Positions 10,293 to 18,499 of a stretch of 64,000 bases of DNA are shown piece by piece (position 1 is the first letter of the stretch; each line of letters starts with the position of its first letter). This DNA comes from Hyphomicrobiaceae bacterium (GTDB lineage Bacteria; Pseudomonadota; Alphaproteobacteria; Rhizobiales; Hyphomicrobiaceae). The stretch is taken from assembly GCA_022844275.1 (NCBI GenBank), contig JALHMB010000006.1, forward strand, positions 339,001 to 403,000, given 5' to 3'. The notes beneath the pieces are model-generated. The model did not search any database, had not been told where the DNA came from, and was given only the letters and a program-made list of their open reading frames with translations. The translations under genes and the position numbers were made by a program.

Positions 10293-11516
10293 TCAGTCGA
10301 CCATGGCCTGGAGGACAAGCGAGCGAATGAGCTGGCGGTAGCGCAGCCGCAGTGGGCCTGGCGCAACGATCATCGATACGACCGTCATGTGCTCGGCCGG
10401 GTCATTCCAGAAGTACGTGCCATAGACGCCCGACCAGTAGTAGTCGCCGGGCGTGCCGTTGGCGGCCGAAAGACCCTGCTCCTTGCGCACGGCAAAGCCG
10501 AGGCCGAAGCCGTAGCCGTCGAACGCCGGATCCATTGTCGCGGCGATGCGATTGACAATCTTGTCGCCGAGATGATCGGAGGTCATGAGCGCGATGGTCT
10601 TGCGGCTCAATATGCGCTGGCCGTTGCCAACGCCGCCGTCGAGCAGCATTTGCGTGAAGCGCAGATAGTCGGCCGCCGTGGAGACGCAGCCACCGCCGCC
10701 TGACTCCCACTTCGATTTCTTGCCCGTTGCGTGATGCACGACCAGCGCATCGCCTGTCAGGGGATCTTTTGGAAGCGCGCGGGCATAGCGCTCACGCGTC
10801 TGATCGGTGAGCTCGAAACCCGTGTCCGCCATGCCGAGCGGCTGCCACAGGCGCTGCGAGAGGAACTCGCCGAGACGCTGGCCCGAAACGGCTTCGATAA
10901 TGAAACCGAGGACGTCGGTGGACACGCCGTATTCCCAGGTCGAACCCGGCTGGAAGAGCAGCGGCGCCTTGCCGAGCAGATTCAGGAACTCCTCCTTGTC
11001 ATGCACGGCGCTGGTGCCATGCACGGGATAGGCGCGATAAGCGGCGCTCGTGCCGCGGCTCTGATAGCTGAGGCCCGAGGTATGTCGCAGAAGATCCTGC
11101 ACGGTCATCTCGCGCTCGGCAGGCACGGTTTCGAGCGTATCGCTCGTGATTGACTTCGCGACCTTCATGCCGGCGAGCTGCGGCAGGAATTTCGATACGG
11201 GGTCGCCGAGAAGGAGACGACCCTCCTCGGCCAGGATCATGATGCCGACGGAGACCATCGGCTTGGTCATGGAGGCGATCGAGAACACGGCATCGGCCCA
11301 CATGGGCGTGCCGGCGGTCTTGTCGCGGAAGCCATAACCTTCGAGCAGAGCGAGCTTGCCGCGGCGGGCGATACCGACCACGGCGCCGGGGATCAGGCCG
11401 GCCGCCACTTCGCGGTCAATGGCCTCGCGGATACGGCCGAGCCGTCCGACGTCGAAACCGAGTTCCGCAGGCGCGGCGCGCTGAAGAACGGCACTGGTGT
11501 TCGATGCGGACGGCAT
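10293..11516 (-). CDS. serine hydrolase, beta-lactamase/EstB family (copy 1)
   Basis: The protein has 407 residues and no signal peptide. It carries the class C/EstB-type catalytic SxxK motif SMTK (Ser82-Lys85) and the tyrosine motif YGVSTDVLG. Family members are esterases, D-aminopeptidases or penicillin-binding-like hydrolases, and few are true beta-lactamases. The start MPSASNTSAV at 11516 follows GGAGAAAG. An upstream in-frame extension of 49 codons is Pro-rich and unlikely to be translated. A paralogue with a signal peptide follows upstream at 11700-12983, so this looks like an old tandem duplication with one cytoplasmic and one exported form. Confidence 0.88.
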   Translation of the reverse strand: MPSASNTSAVLQRAAPAELGFDVGRLGRIREAIDREVAAGLIPGAVVGIARRGKLALLEGYGFRDKTAGTPMWADAVFSIASMTKPMVSVGIMILAEEGRLLLGDPVSKFLPQLAGMKVAKSITSDTLETVPAEREMTVQDLLRHTSGLSYQSRGTSAAYRAYPVHGTSAVHDKEEFLNLLGKAPLLFQPGSTWEYGVSTDVLGFIIEAVSGQRLGEFLSQRLWQPLGMADTGFELTDQTRERYARALPKDPLTGDALVVHHATGKKSKWESGGGGCVSTAADYLRFTQMLLDGGVGNGQRILSRKTIALMTSDHLGDKIVNRIAATMDPAFDGYGFGLGFAVRKEQGLSAANGTPGDYYWSGVYGTYFWNDPAEHMTVVSMIVAPGPLRLRYRQLIRSLVLQAMVD

Positions 11517-11699
11517 GGCTCTTTCTCCAGTTGGCGGCGGGGGCGGGGGAAGCTCCGCCGTTGTCGTTACTCCACGATGGCCTGCAGCGCCAGAGCGTGC
11601 ATAGCGAGGATAGATCATCTCATTCGGCGGACCAACGCGTGGAGCGCCGGTCAGCCGGTGCATCTGCGCTTTGCTGCAAATGCGAAAGCGAGCGAGCGC

Positions 11700-12983
11700 C
11701 TATTGAACGAGTGCTTCGTTGACGAGCTTCGTCATGAGCTTGCGGTAGTGATAGCGAAGCGTGCCCGGCTGCTGGGACATGAATACGACGGCGAGCCCAG
11801 CCTTTGGGTCGTTCCAGAAATAAGTCCCGTAGGCGCCGCCCCAATTGTACTCACCGACATGGCCTGGCGCTGAAGGTGTACCGGGCTCAAGGCGCACCGC
11901 AAATCCGAGGCCGAACCCGAAGCCCGCGCGCGTACCTTCCGCGTCGACGCCGAAATCCGCCCCGAGGTGGTTCCGTGTCATGTCCGCGACGGTTTCGCGC
12001 TTGAGTATCCGCTTGCCGTTGAAGGTGCCGCCGTTCAGCAGCATCTGGCTGAAGCGGAGATAGTCGGCAGCTGTCGAGACCGCGCATCCGCCGCCGCATT
12101 CGTACTTCAGCGGCTTGCCTTCCGCGTGCACCACACGTTGCCGCCTGCCGGTGACCGGGCTGTCTTCATAGGCGCGCGCATAGCGGTTCCACTTACTCTC
12201 GGGAACGATGAACGCGGTGTCCTTCATACCGAGCGGCTGCCAAAGGCGCTCCGAGAGGAATTCGCCGAGACGCTGACCCGAGACCCTCTCGATTAGTACG
12301 CCGAGCACATCAGTCGAGAGGCCATAGTCCCACGACGTGCCTGGATCATGGAGCAGCGGCAGCTCGGCAATGGTTTTGAGAAGACCATCGCTGTTCGTGC
12401 GTACGGCCAAGCGGGCGCCACTGTAAGGCCAGAGCTTGTGCACCGCCGACTTGCCGCGATTGCCGGAGGTCATTCCCGACGTGTGGCGCAGCATATCCTC
12501 CACTGTCGGCTGGCGCTTCGCCGGTCGCGTTTCGACGTCGCCGTCGCGTGCCCTCGGGTTCACGGCGACCTTCAGATCGGCGATCTCCGGGAGATGCTTG
12601 CCGATCGGATCGGAGAGCGCGATCTTGCCCTCCTCCACCAGCATCATGACGCCGGCCGACGTCATCGGCTTCGTCATGCTCGCGATCGAGAAGATCGCGT
12701 CGGTCTTCATCGGCGTGTCTGTCTCGGGATCACGATCGCCGAACGCCTCGAAGTAGCCGATCTTGCCATGCCGGGCGATGAGGAGCACCGCGCCGGGGAG
12801 TTGTCCCTTGGCGACGTCGGCTTTGAGGGTGTCGGCAATGCGCTGAAGTCGCTCGGGCACCAGTCCGAGGGATGCGGGATCGGCGCGCGGCAGCGGGTCA
12901 TCGGCGCGTGCATGAGTGCTCGCCACCGTGAAAACGGCGACTGCGATCGCGCAGCACACCATACTGGAATTGAACGGGGTCAT
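11700..12983 (-). CDS. exported serine hydrolase, beta-lactamase/EstB family (copy 2)
   Basis: The protein has 427 residues with an N-terminal signal peptide (hydrophobic MVCCAIAVAVFTVAS, cleavage plausible near THARADD). Catalytic SxxK is SMTK (Ser102-Lys105) and the tyrosine motif is YGLSTDVLG. It shares the SIASMTKPM, QRLGEFLSERLWQPLGM and STAADYLRFSQMLL blocks with the neighbour at 10293, so the two are clear paralogues. It likely acts in the periplasm on an ester or amide substrate. The substrate is not predictable, and beta-lactam hydrolysis is only one possibility. Confidence 0.88.
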   Translation of the reverse strand: MTPFNSSMVCCAIAVAVFTVASTHARADDPLPRADPASLGLVPERLQRIADTLKADVAKGQLPGAVLLIARHGKIGYFEAFGDRDPETDTPMKTDAIFSIASMTKPMTSAGVMMLVEEGKIALSDPIGKHLPEIADLKVAVNPRARDGDVETRPAKRQPTVEDMLRHTSGMTSGNRGKSAVHKLWPYSGARLAVRTNSDGLLKTIAELPLLHDPGTSWDYGLSTDVLGVLIERVSGQRLGEFLSERLWQPLGMKDTAFIVPESKWNRYARAYEDSPVTGRRQRVVHAEGKPLKYECGGGCAVSTAADYLRFSQMLLNGGTFNGKRILKRETVADMTRNHLGADFGVDAEGTRAGFGFGLGFAVRLEPGTPSAPGHVGEYNWGGAYGTYFWNDPKAGLAVVFMSQQPGTLRYHYRKLMTKLVNEALVQ

Positions 12984-13090
12984 CGCCGGGAGGCTCCCAA
13001 ACTGGACCGGCCCTCAACGAAGCCGGATCGGCGCAGGGTACTCCCGTATTCTGAACGGCAGCCGAAAGTTACTGGGCGATAGTGTCGCGA

Positions 13091-13996
13091 TTAGCGCATG
13101 CGGCGAGGGTTCATGTAGAGGTCGGCTTCCTGCTGATCGATCTTCGGGATGACGCGGCCCCTCCGCACGCCGCGCCAAAGCGACTTCAGATGATGGCGGA
13201 CATCGCGCCCGAAAACTTCCTTCGCCGCAAAGAGCTTCAGGACATGCAGCAGTCGCGGATCGGCATGCTCGCGCAGAATGCGGCAGCGCCAGTAGCCGCC
13301 GAGCGAGAAGACCTTGCCGTCGAGATAGCCGACGACATTGTCAGCCGCATCATAGAGCTTGAAATCACCACCGATGTCGATCAGGTCGCGCCGCAGCCGG
13401 TAAAGGATCGGCTGATGACCGTCGAGCACGAAGAAGGAATAGTTCTCCGGCATGAGCGGCCATTTGTTGGCCGACCGCTCGAGGTAGATGTTGTGGACCT
13501 GCTCGCCCGTGTTGATCGAGTATGCCGATACGGGAATACCGCGCGCGCCGATCGTGAGCTGGAGCGAGCGCGCCAGCATGAGGTCCATGGTCGCGCGCCA
13601 ATTGAGCTTCTCGCCGAAGAGGCGCAGCACGAGGCGGCGGTCCATGCCCTGCTGCTTCTTCCAGAGATCCTCGCGGTAGGCGATGAGACCCGTGCGCTCA
13701 CCGTTCTCGATGACCTCGGCGAACACGTCCATGTCGAGCGTGAACTGGCGCGACTTGGCGCGATTGCGGCTGTGCTTGAAGATGCCGAACTCGACCGAGT
13801 TCAGATTGGTGATCCACACGTCGACGGTGAACTCGTGCCACTCGCCCTTTCCGCGACGCACACGCTGATTGCGCTTACCGGAAGGGACGGGAAGCTTGGA
13901 GGCTTCCCGCTCGAGCACCTCGGCCTTCGCCTCGCGGGCCGCCTCGGCCGCCGCAGCCTCTGCTTCGATCTCAATCGTCCTGCTGCCATCTGCCAT
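13091..13996 (-). CDS. hypothetical protein, possible LURP-one/tubby-like fold
   Basis: The protein has 301 residues and no signal peptide or membrane segment. It opens with an Ala/Glu-rich helix (about residues 7-35), then a basic patch, then a mostly beta region. The alternating pattern in LIDIGGDFKLYDAADNVVGY followed by LDGKVFSLGGYWRCRI resembles LURP-one-related proteins. That is a weak inference from pattern only. The start at 13996 is preceded by GGGAGG, and the further upstream in-frame start at 14035 is less likely. I do not recognise a function. Confidence 0.7.
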   Translation of the reverse strand: MADGSRTIEIEAEAAAAEAAREAKAEVLEREASKLPVPSGKRNQRVRRGKGEWHEFTVDVWITNLNSVEFGIFKHSRNRAKSRQFTLDMDVFAEVIENGERTGLIAYREDLWKKQQGMDRRLVLRLFGEKLNWRATMDLMLARSLQLTIGARGIPVSAYSINTGEQVHNIYLERSANKWPLMPENYSFFVLDGHQPILYRLRRDLIDIGGDFKLYDAADNVVGYLDGKVFSLGGYWRCRILREHADPRLLHVLKLFAAKEVFGRDVRHHLKSLWRGVRRGRVIPKIDQQEADLYMNPRRMR

Positions 13997-14065
13997 GAAC
14001 GGCCTCCCTGAAAGGGTGCCCGCACGCAGATACAAAGCATGGGCGAATCGTTGGAAAACAATAGC

Positions 14066-14093
14066 ATCGGGCGCTCGTCACACTGCGCCCGAT
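14066..14093. promoter_or_regulatory. perfect inverted repeat upstream of the hypothetical gene
   Basis: ATCGGGCGC and GCGCCCGAT (9 bp each) flank a 10-base spacer, 70 bp upstream of the start at 13996. It could be an operator or a hairpin in the leader. Confidence 0.4.
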
Positions 14094-14118
14094 ACTGTGG
14101 ATAACCCGCGGATAAGAG

Positions 14119-14135
14119 GCGGGTTCCGAACCCGC
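14119..14135 (-). terminator. hairpin after the hydroxyacid dehydrogenase gene
   Basis: GCGGGTT-ccg-AACCCGC forms a 7-bp stem 14 bp beyond the stop at 14149. The following minus-strand sequence (CTCTTATCC) is only weakly T-rich, so termination is uncertain. Confidence 0.35.
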
Positions 14136-14148
14136 TCTCAGAATGCTC

Positions 14149-15147
14149 TCAGAACATGGCCGGATAGACGCGATCGGGCGGGGCGTGGCCGTCGAGGAAG
14201 GTCTTGATGTTGATGATGACCTTCTCGCCCATGTCGACGCGTCCCTCGATCGTCGCCGAGCCCATGTGCGGGAGTGCGACGACGCGCGGCGAGTTCAGCA
14301 GCTTCGGGTTGATGGCCGGCTCATTCTCGAAAACGTCGAGACCCGCACCCGCGATTGCACCCGCCTCGATGAGACGCGCGAGCTCGTTCTCGTCGATCAC
14401 CTCACCGCGCGCGGTGTTTACGAGATAGGCCGTGGGCTTGAGCAGCTTGAGGCGCCGCGCCGAGAGCAGATGAAAAGTCGCGGGCGTGTGCGGGCAGTTC
14501 ACCGAAATGATGTCCATGCGCGCCAGCATCTGGTCGAGGCTGTCCCAGTACGTGGCCTCGAGCTCCTGCTCGATTTCCTCCGGCAGGCGGCGGCGGTTGT
14601 GATAGTGCACCTGGAGGCCGAAAGCGGCTGCCCGCCGAGCTACGGCCTGACCGATGCGGCCCATGCCGATGATGCCGAGACGCTTGCCGAAAATGCGGTG
14701 CCCGAGCATCCAGGTCGGCGACCAGCCCGTCCAGCTCGCACGCGGGTCCTTGAGGAGGCTCGCGCCTTCGACAAGGCGGCGCGGCACGGCGAGGATGAGC
14801 GCCATGGTCATGTCGGCGGTGTCCTCGGTGAGGACGCCGGGCGTGTTGGTGACGGTGATCCCGCGATTGCGCGCCGTGTCGAGGTCGATGTTGTCGACGC
14901 CCGTGCCGAAATTGGCGATCAGCTTGAGTTGCGGCCCGGCCTGCGACAGCACCGCGCGGTCGATGCGGTCCGTGACGGTCGGCACCAGAACCTCGGCAGC
15001 CTTAGCGGCCTCGACGAGGGCCGCCTGGGACATGGGCGTATCATCCAGATTGAGGCGCGCGTTGAATAGCTCCCGCATGCGCGTCTCGACGATCTCCGGC
15101 AGCTTGCGCGTGACGATGACGAGGGGCTTTTTGGGGGCGTTGGGCAT
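14149..15147 (-). CDS. D-2-hydroxyacid dehydrogenase (glyoxylate/hydroxypyruvate reductase type)
   Basis: This 332-residue NAD(P)-dependent enzyme reduces 2-oxo acids such as glyoxylate or hydroxypyruvate to D-hydroxy acids. The Rossmann motif is GMGRIGQAVARR. The catalytic Arg region is NTARGEVIDENEL, the Glu is in FENEPA, and the catalytic His is in ALPHMGSAT. The pattern fits the GyaR/GhrB group better than lactate or formate dehydrogenases. The start at 15147 gives the usual length. An extra 14 codons upstream are open but lack a better ribosome-binding site. It stands alone on the minus strand, divergent from proS. Confidence 0.9.
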   Translation of the reverse strand: MPNAPKKPLVIVTRKLPEIVETRMRELFNARLNLDDTPMSQAALVEAAKAAEVLVPTVTDRIDRAVLSQAGPQLKLIANFGTGVDNIDLDTARNRGITVTNTPGVLTEDTADMTMALILAVPRRLVEGASLLKDPRASWTGWSPTWMLGHRIFGKRLGIIGMGRIGQAVARRAAAFGLQVHYHNRRRLPEEIEQELEATYWDSLDQMLARMDIISVNCPHTPATFHLLSARRLKLLKPTAYLVNTARGEVIDENELARLIEAGAIAGAGLDVFENEPAINPKLLNSPRVVALPHMGSATIEGRVDMGEKVIINIKTFLDGHAPPDRVYPAMF

Positions 15148-15332
15148 GGGGCATGTCCAATGATTACTTGTGCGGCAGCGTCCTACCACAATCTAGGGTG
15201 TCTCTAGCAGATGCTTTCAGGGAACTCAAAGCCAGGTAATCAGCGTGCGTTGCACACTAAATCGGCGCTTTAGGCCCCCGGAGCGGCCCCACGTTGCCTC
15301 TCGGGGCGGAAGCCGGTAGAGCAGGGGCGGCC

Positions 15333-15382
15333 GTTGCGCAAAACGCATATTAGCTCAACAGCCTGTCTGCGTTTAGCGCAAC
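15333..15382 (+). promoter_or_regulatory. inverted repeat in the proS leader
   Basis: GTTGCGCAAAACGC (15333-15346) and GCGTTTAGCGCAAC (15369-15382) are complementary over 14 bases with one mismatch, around a 22-base loop, ending 33 bp before the proS start. It could be an operator or a leader hairpin. Confidence 0.45.
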
Positions 15383-15415
15383 ACCCATCGCAAAACCCTG
15401 GTCGAGAGCCCGCCC

Positions 15416-16762
15416 ATGCGCCTCACACGCTTCTTCCTGCCGGTCCTGCGCGAGACACCGAAAGAGGCCGAGATCGTCTCTCATCAGCTCATGCTGCGCG
15501 CCGGTATGATCAAGCAGGCGAGCGCCGGCATCTACTCCTGGCTTCCGCTCGGCTACCGGGTGCTGAAAAAGATCGAGCAGATCGTGCGCGAGGAGCAGAA
15601 CCGCTCGGGCGCCATCGAGGTCCTCATGCCGACCATCCAGTCGGCCGACCTCTGGCGCCAGTCGGGTCGTTATGACGCCTATGGCAAGGAGATGCTGCGC
15701 ATCAAGGACCGGCACGAGCGCGACATGCTCTATGGTCCGACCAACGAGGAGCAGATCACCGAAATTTTCCGCGACAGCGTGAAGTCCTACAAGGATCTGC
15801 CGCGCAACCTCTACCATATCCAGTGGAAGTTCCGCGACGAGGTGCGCCCGCGCTTCGGCGTCATGCGCGGTCGCGAATTCCTCATGAAGGACGCCTACTC
15901 CTTCGACCTCAGCGCGGAGGCCGCGCGGCACGCCTACAATCGCATGTTCGTCGCCTACCTGCGCACGTTCGCGCGGCTGGGCTTGAAGTCCATTCCCATG
16001 GCAGCGGACACGGGGCCCATCGGCGGCGATCTCAGCCACGAGTTCATCATCCTCGCCGAGACGGGCGAGAGTCAGGTCTACTGCCACACGGACCTCATCG
16101 AGACGCCCGTGCCGGGCAAGGATGTGAACTTCGACGGCGATCTCTCACCGATCATCAAGCAATGGACCTCGCAGTACGCCGCGACCGACGAAAAGCACGA
16201 TGCGGCGCGCTTCGCCGCCGAGGTGCCGGCCGACAAGCAGGTTTCCGCACGCGGCATCGAGGTCGGGCACATCTTCTACTTTGGCACGAAATATTCCGAG
16301 CCCATGGGCTGCAAGGTGCAGGGTCCGGACGGCAAGCTCGTCGCCGTGCACATGGGCTCGTACGGCGTTGGCGTGTCGCGGCTCGTCGGCGCGATCATCG
16401 AGGCCAGCCATGACGAGGCGGGCTGCGTGTGGCCGGTGCCGGTCGCACCCTTCGAGGTCGGCCTCGTCAACCTCAAGTCCGGCGACAAGGATACGGACGC
16501 GGCCTCGAATGCCGTCTACGAGAAGCTGACGAATGCCGGCATCGACGTGCTGTACGACGACACGGACGAGCGCGCCGGCGGCAAGTTTGCGACCATGGAT
16601 GTGATCGGGCTCCCCTATCAGTTCGTGATCGGGCCGAAGGGCGTGAAGGCTGGCGAAGCCGAGATCAAGACGCGCAAGGGCGGCGCCAAGGAGACGATCG
16701 GCATCGATGCCGCGGTTGCGAAGGTGATCGACCTCGTCACCAAGGGCCGCGATCTGGCGTAG
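15416..16762 (+). CDS. proS: prolyl-tRNA synthetase (short alphaproteobacterial type)
   Basis: This class II aminoacyl-tRNA synthetase charges tRNA-Pro. The 448 residues begin [19 protein letters not shown]. They include class II motif 2 in [20 protein letters not shown] and [14 protein letters not shown], the [20 protein letters not shown] region, and a C-terminal anticodon-binding domain from about residue 350. Like other alphaproteobacterial ProRS, it lacks the long editing insertion of the E. coli type and the length is normal for this subgroup. A small DUF3658-like gene starts 4 bp after the stop, and xerD lies further downstream. Confidence 0.97.
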   Translation: MRLTRFFLPVLRETPKEAEIVSHQLMLRAGMIKQASAGIYSWLPLGYRVLKKIEQIVREEQNRSGAIEVLMPTIQSADLWRQSGRYDAYGKEMLRIKDRHERDMLYGPTNEEQITEIFRDSVKSYKDLPRNLYHIQWKFRDEVRPRFGVMRGREFLMKDAYSFDLSAEAARHAYNRMFVAYLRTFARLGLKSIPMAADTGPIGGDLSHEFIILAETGESQVYCHTDLIETPVPGKDVNFDGDLSPIIKQWTSQYAATDEKHDAARFAAEVPADKQVSARGIEVGHIFYFGTKYSEPMGCKVQGPDGKLVAVHMGSYGVGVSRLVGAIIEASHDEAGCVWPVPVAPFEVGLVNLKSGDKDTDAASNAVYEKLTNAGIDVLYDDTDERAGGKFATMDVIGLPYQFVIGPKGVKAGEAEIKTRKGGAKETIGIDAAVAKVIDLVTKGRDLA

Positions 16763-16766
16763 ATGA

Positions 16767-16994
16767 ATGATCACCGACGATCAGATCGACGAGACTATTC
16801 TGGCGCTATCAGGGCCGAAGTTTCTGAAGGTCGCAATGGTGATCGTTCGAACGTCAAAGGTCCTGGGCGAGGATAGCGACGAATTCTACGAACGGATTGC
16901 CGGTCGCATTAATTGGCTCAGCGCGCGCGGCAAGCTAGAGGTTGTGGGCGACCTCTCTCACTGGCGGAATAGCGAAGTCCGGCTGCCACCCTAG
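16767..16994 (+). CDS. small protein resembling DUF3658
   Basis: A 75-residue protein (MITDDQIDETILALSGPKFL) has a C-terminal LEVVGDLSHWRNSEVRLP block. The pattern of a short helical domain ending in G(D)L..W..SEVRLP recalls the DUF3658 family, for which I know no function. It starts 4 bp after proS and its ribosome-binding site would lie within the end of proS, so it is probably translationally coupled. xerD follows 41 bp later on the same strand. Confidence 0.65.
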   Translation: MITDDQIDETILALSGPKFLKVAMVIVRTSKVLGEDSDEFYERIAGRINWLSARGKLEVVGDLSHWRNSEVRLPP

Positions 16995-17035
16995 TGACTT
17001 GGGCACCGGCAGCGAATCGCGGGATAATAGGTTGC

Positions 17036-18004
17036 ATGAACCAGCCGGATCCCGCGAGCCGTGCCCACATTCGCACCTTCCTCGAGATGCAGGCGGCCGA
17101 GAAGGGCGCCGCACGCAATACGCTCGACGCCTACGCGCGCGATCTCGATGACTTGGCGCAGTTCCTCGATGATCTCGGCCGCCCGATTGAAGACGCGACA
17201 CCCGCCGATCTCTCGGCTTATGTATCGCATCTGACGAACCAGGGCTTCGCCACGGCAACGCGTGCGCGGAAAATCTCTGCCGTCCGCCAGCTCTATCGGT
17301 TTCTCATGATCGAAGGATTCGTCGATGAGGACCCGGCCGCCGGTCTGAGCGGCCCCAAGCTCGCCCGCGCGCTGCCAAAGACACTCTCGATTGCCGAAGT
17401 CGAGCGCCTGCTCGAAAGCGCGCGGCGGCGCACCGAGACGGCTACGGGCCGCGAGCGCTTCAGGGCCTTGCGCCTGCACGCCATGCTCGAAGTGCTCTAT
17501 GCCTCGGGGATGCGCGTCTCCGAGCTGGTCGCCCTGCCCCGGCAGGTGCTGAACGGCGACCCGCGCGTGCTCACCATCACCGGCAAGGGTCAGCGCGAGC
17601 GCCTCGTGCCCTTGAACAGCGAAGCGCGCATGGCGCTCGATCGCTATCTCGCGGCGCTCGCCGATCCCGAGAACACATCACCGACATTGCGGCCCGCGAA
17701 GTGGCTCTTTCCGGCAAAGAGCGCTGAGGGGCACGTCACGCGTCAGCATCTCGGGGTCGAGTTGAAGGAGCTGGCGGGCGAAGCGGGCCTCGATCCCGAA
17801 CGGGTTAGCCCGCATGTACTACGACACGCCTTTGCGAGCCACCTGCTCGACCGGGGCGCCGATCTGCGCGCGGTGCAGCAGCTTCTCGGCCATGCCGACA
17901 TATCGACGACGCAGATTTACACGCACGTGCTCGAAGAGCGCCTCAAGAAGATCGTCTACGAGCACCACCCGTTGGCGAAGGCGAAGTCCGAGCCAGCCAA
18001 GTAG
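17036..18004 (+). CDS. xerD: XerC/XerD-type tyrosine site-specific recombinase
   Basis: This 322-residue recombinase likely resolves chromosome dimers at dif with its XerC or XerD partner under FtsK control. The N-terminal SAM-like core-binding domain (AAEKGAARNTLDAYARDLDDL) precedes the catalytic domain. It carries the HVLRHAFASHLL box (HxxR), LLGHADISTTQIYTHV with the second His and the nucleophilic Tyr, and an Arg in the ASGMRVSELVAL region. The order and spacing fit XerD slightly better than XerC. The ATG at 17036 matches the family; the longer open frame from 16994 overlaps the previous stop and is rejected. Confidence 0.92.
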   Translation: MNQPDPASRAHIRTFLEMQAAEKGAARNTLDAYARDLDDLAQFLDDLGRPIEDATPADLSAYVSHLTNQGFATATRARKISAVRQLYRFLMIEGFVDEDPAAGLSGPKLARALPKTLSIAEVERLLESARRRTETATGRERFRALRLHAMLEVLYASGMRVSELVALPRQVLNGDPRVLTITGKGQRERLVPLNSEARMALDRYLAALADPENTSPTLRPAKWLFPAKSAEGHVTRQHLGVELKELAGEAGLDPERVSPHVLRHAFASHLLDRGADLRAVQQLLGHADISTTQIYTHVLEERLKKIVYEHHPLAKAKSEPAK

Positions 18005-18031
18005 CCGCCCCGTCCACGCCTCGTGGACCCG

Positions 18032-18337
18032 TCAGGTCCGGGTCATGCCGCCGGCTTTGCGCTCTTGATTGCGCTGCCAGTAGAGGAACGCCACGGCGAC
18101 GATCGCCGTCAGAAACATCGTCGAGAGGATGTCAGGGCGCTGGATGAAGGCCCACCACATGTTCCAGCCGGCGCGGAAACTCGGTGCTTTGCCGACGAGG
18201 AAGCTATTGCTGACGATGACGATGAGTAGAACACTCGCCGTGAGCCCGACAGTAGCGGCGATCTGAAGCGATCGCTTCAACAGCCGGGGAACCATCGCCT
18301 TCTTACCGGCCATCACCAATTGGGTTCGCTCGATCAT
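18032..18337 (-). CDS. small membrane protein, hypothetical
   Basis: A 101-residue protein begins MIERTQLVMAGKKA, with two predicted transmembrane helices: about residues 27-45 (IAATVGLTASVLLIVIVSN) and 74-90 (LSTMFLTAIVAVAFLYW). The short Arg/Lys-rich C-terminal tail is probably cytoplasmic. I do not recognise a family. The start at 18337 is favoured over 18412 by a nearby CGGAGC. It converges on xerD and is followed upstream by the selenoprotein candidate on the same strand, 162 bp away. Confidence 0.65.
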   Translation of the reverse strand: MIERTQLVMAGKKAMVPRLLKRSLQIAATVGLTASVLLIVIVSNSFLVGKAPSFRAGWNMWWAFIQRPDILSTMFLTAIVAVAFLYWQRNQERKAGGMTRT

Positions 18338-18499
18338 GGCGTTGCTCCGTGCAAGATTCGCTCTGAATCTAGCTGACTCGCGCGCATTCTTCCACTCCGT
18401 ACGGATTATCACTTGCGAGGCCGTCAGACGATCCGGCGTTTACCCACGCGTGCACCGACGGCTTGTCTGAATACGCCGCAGCAGCGCCAACGTGGCAGC

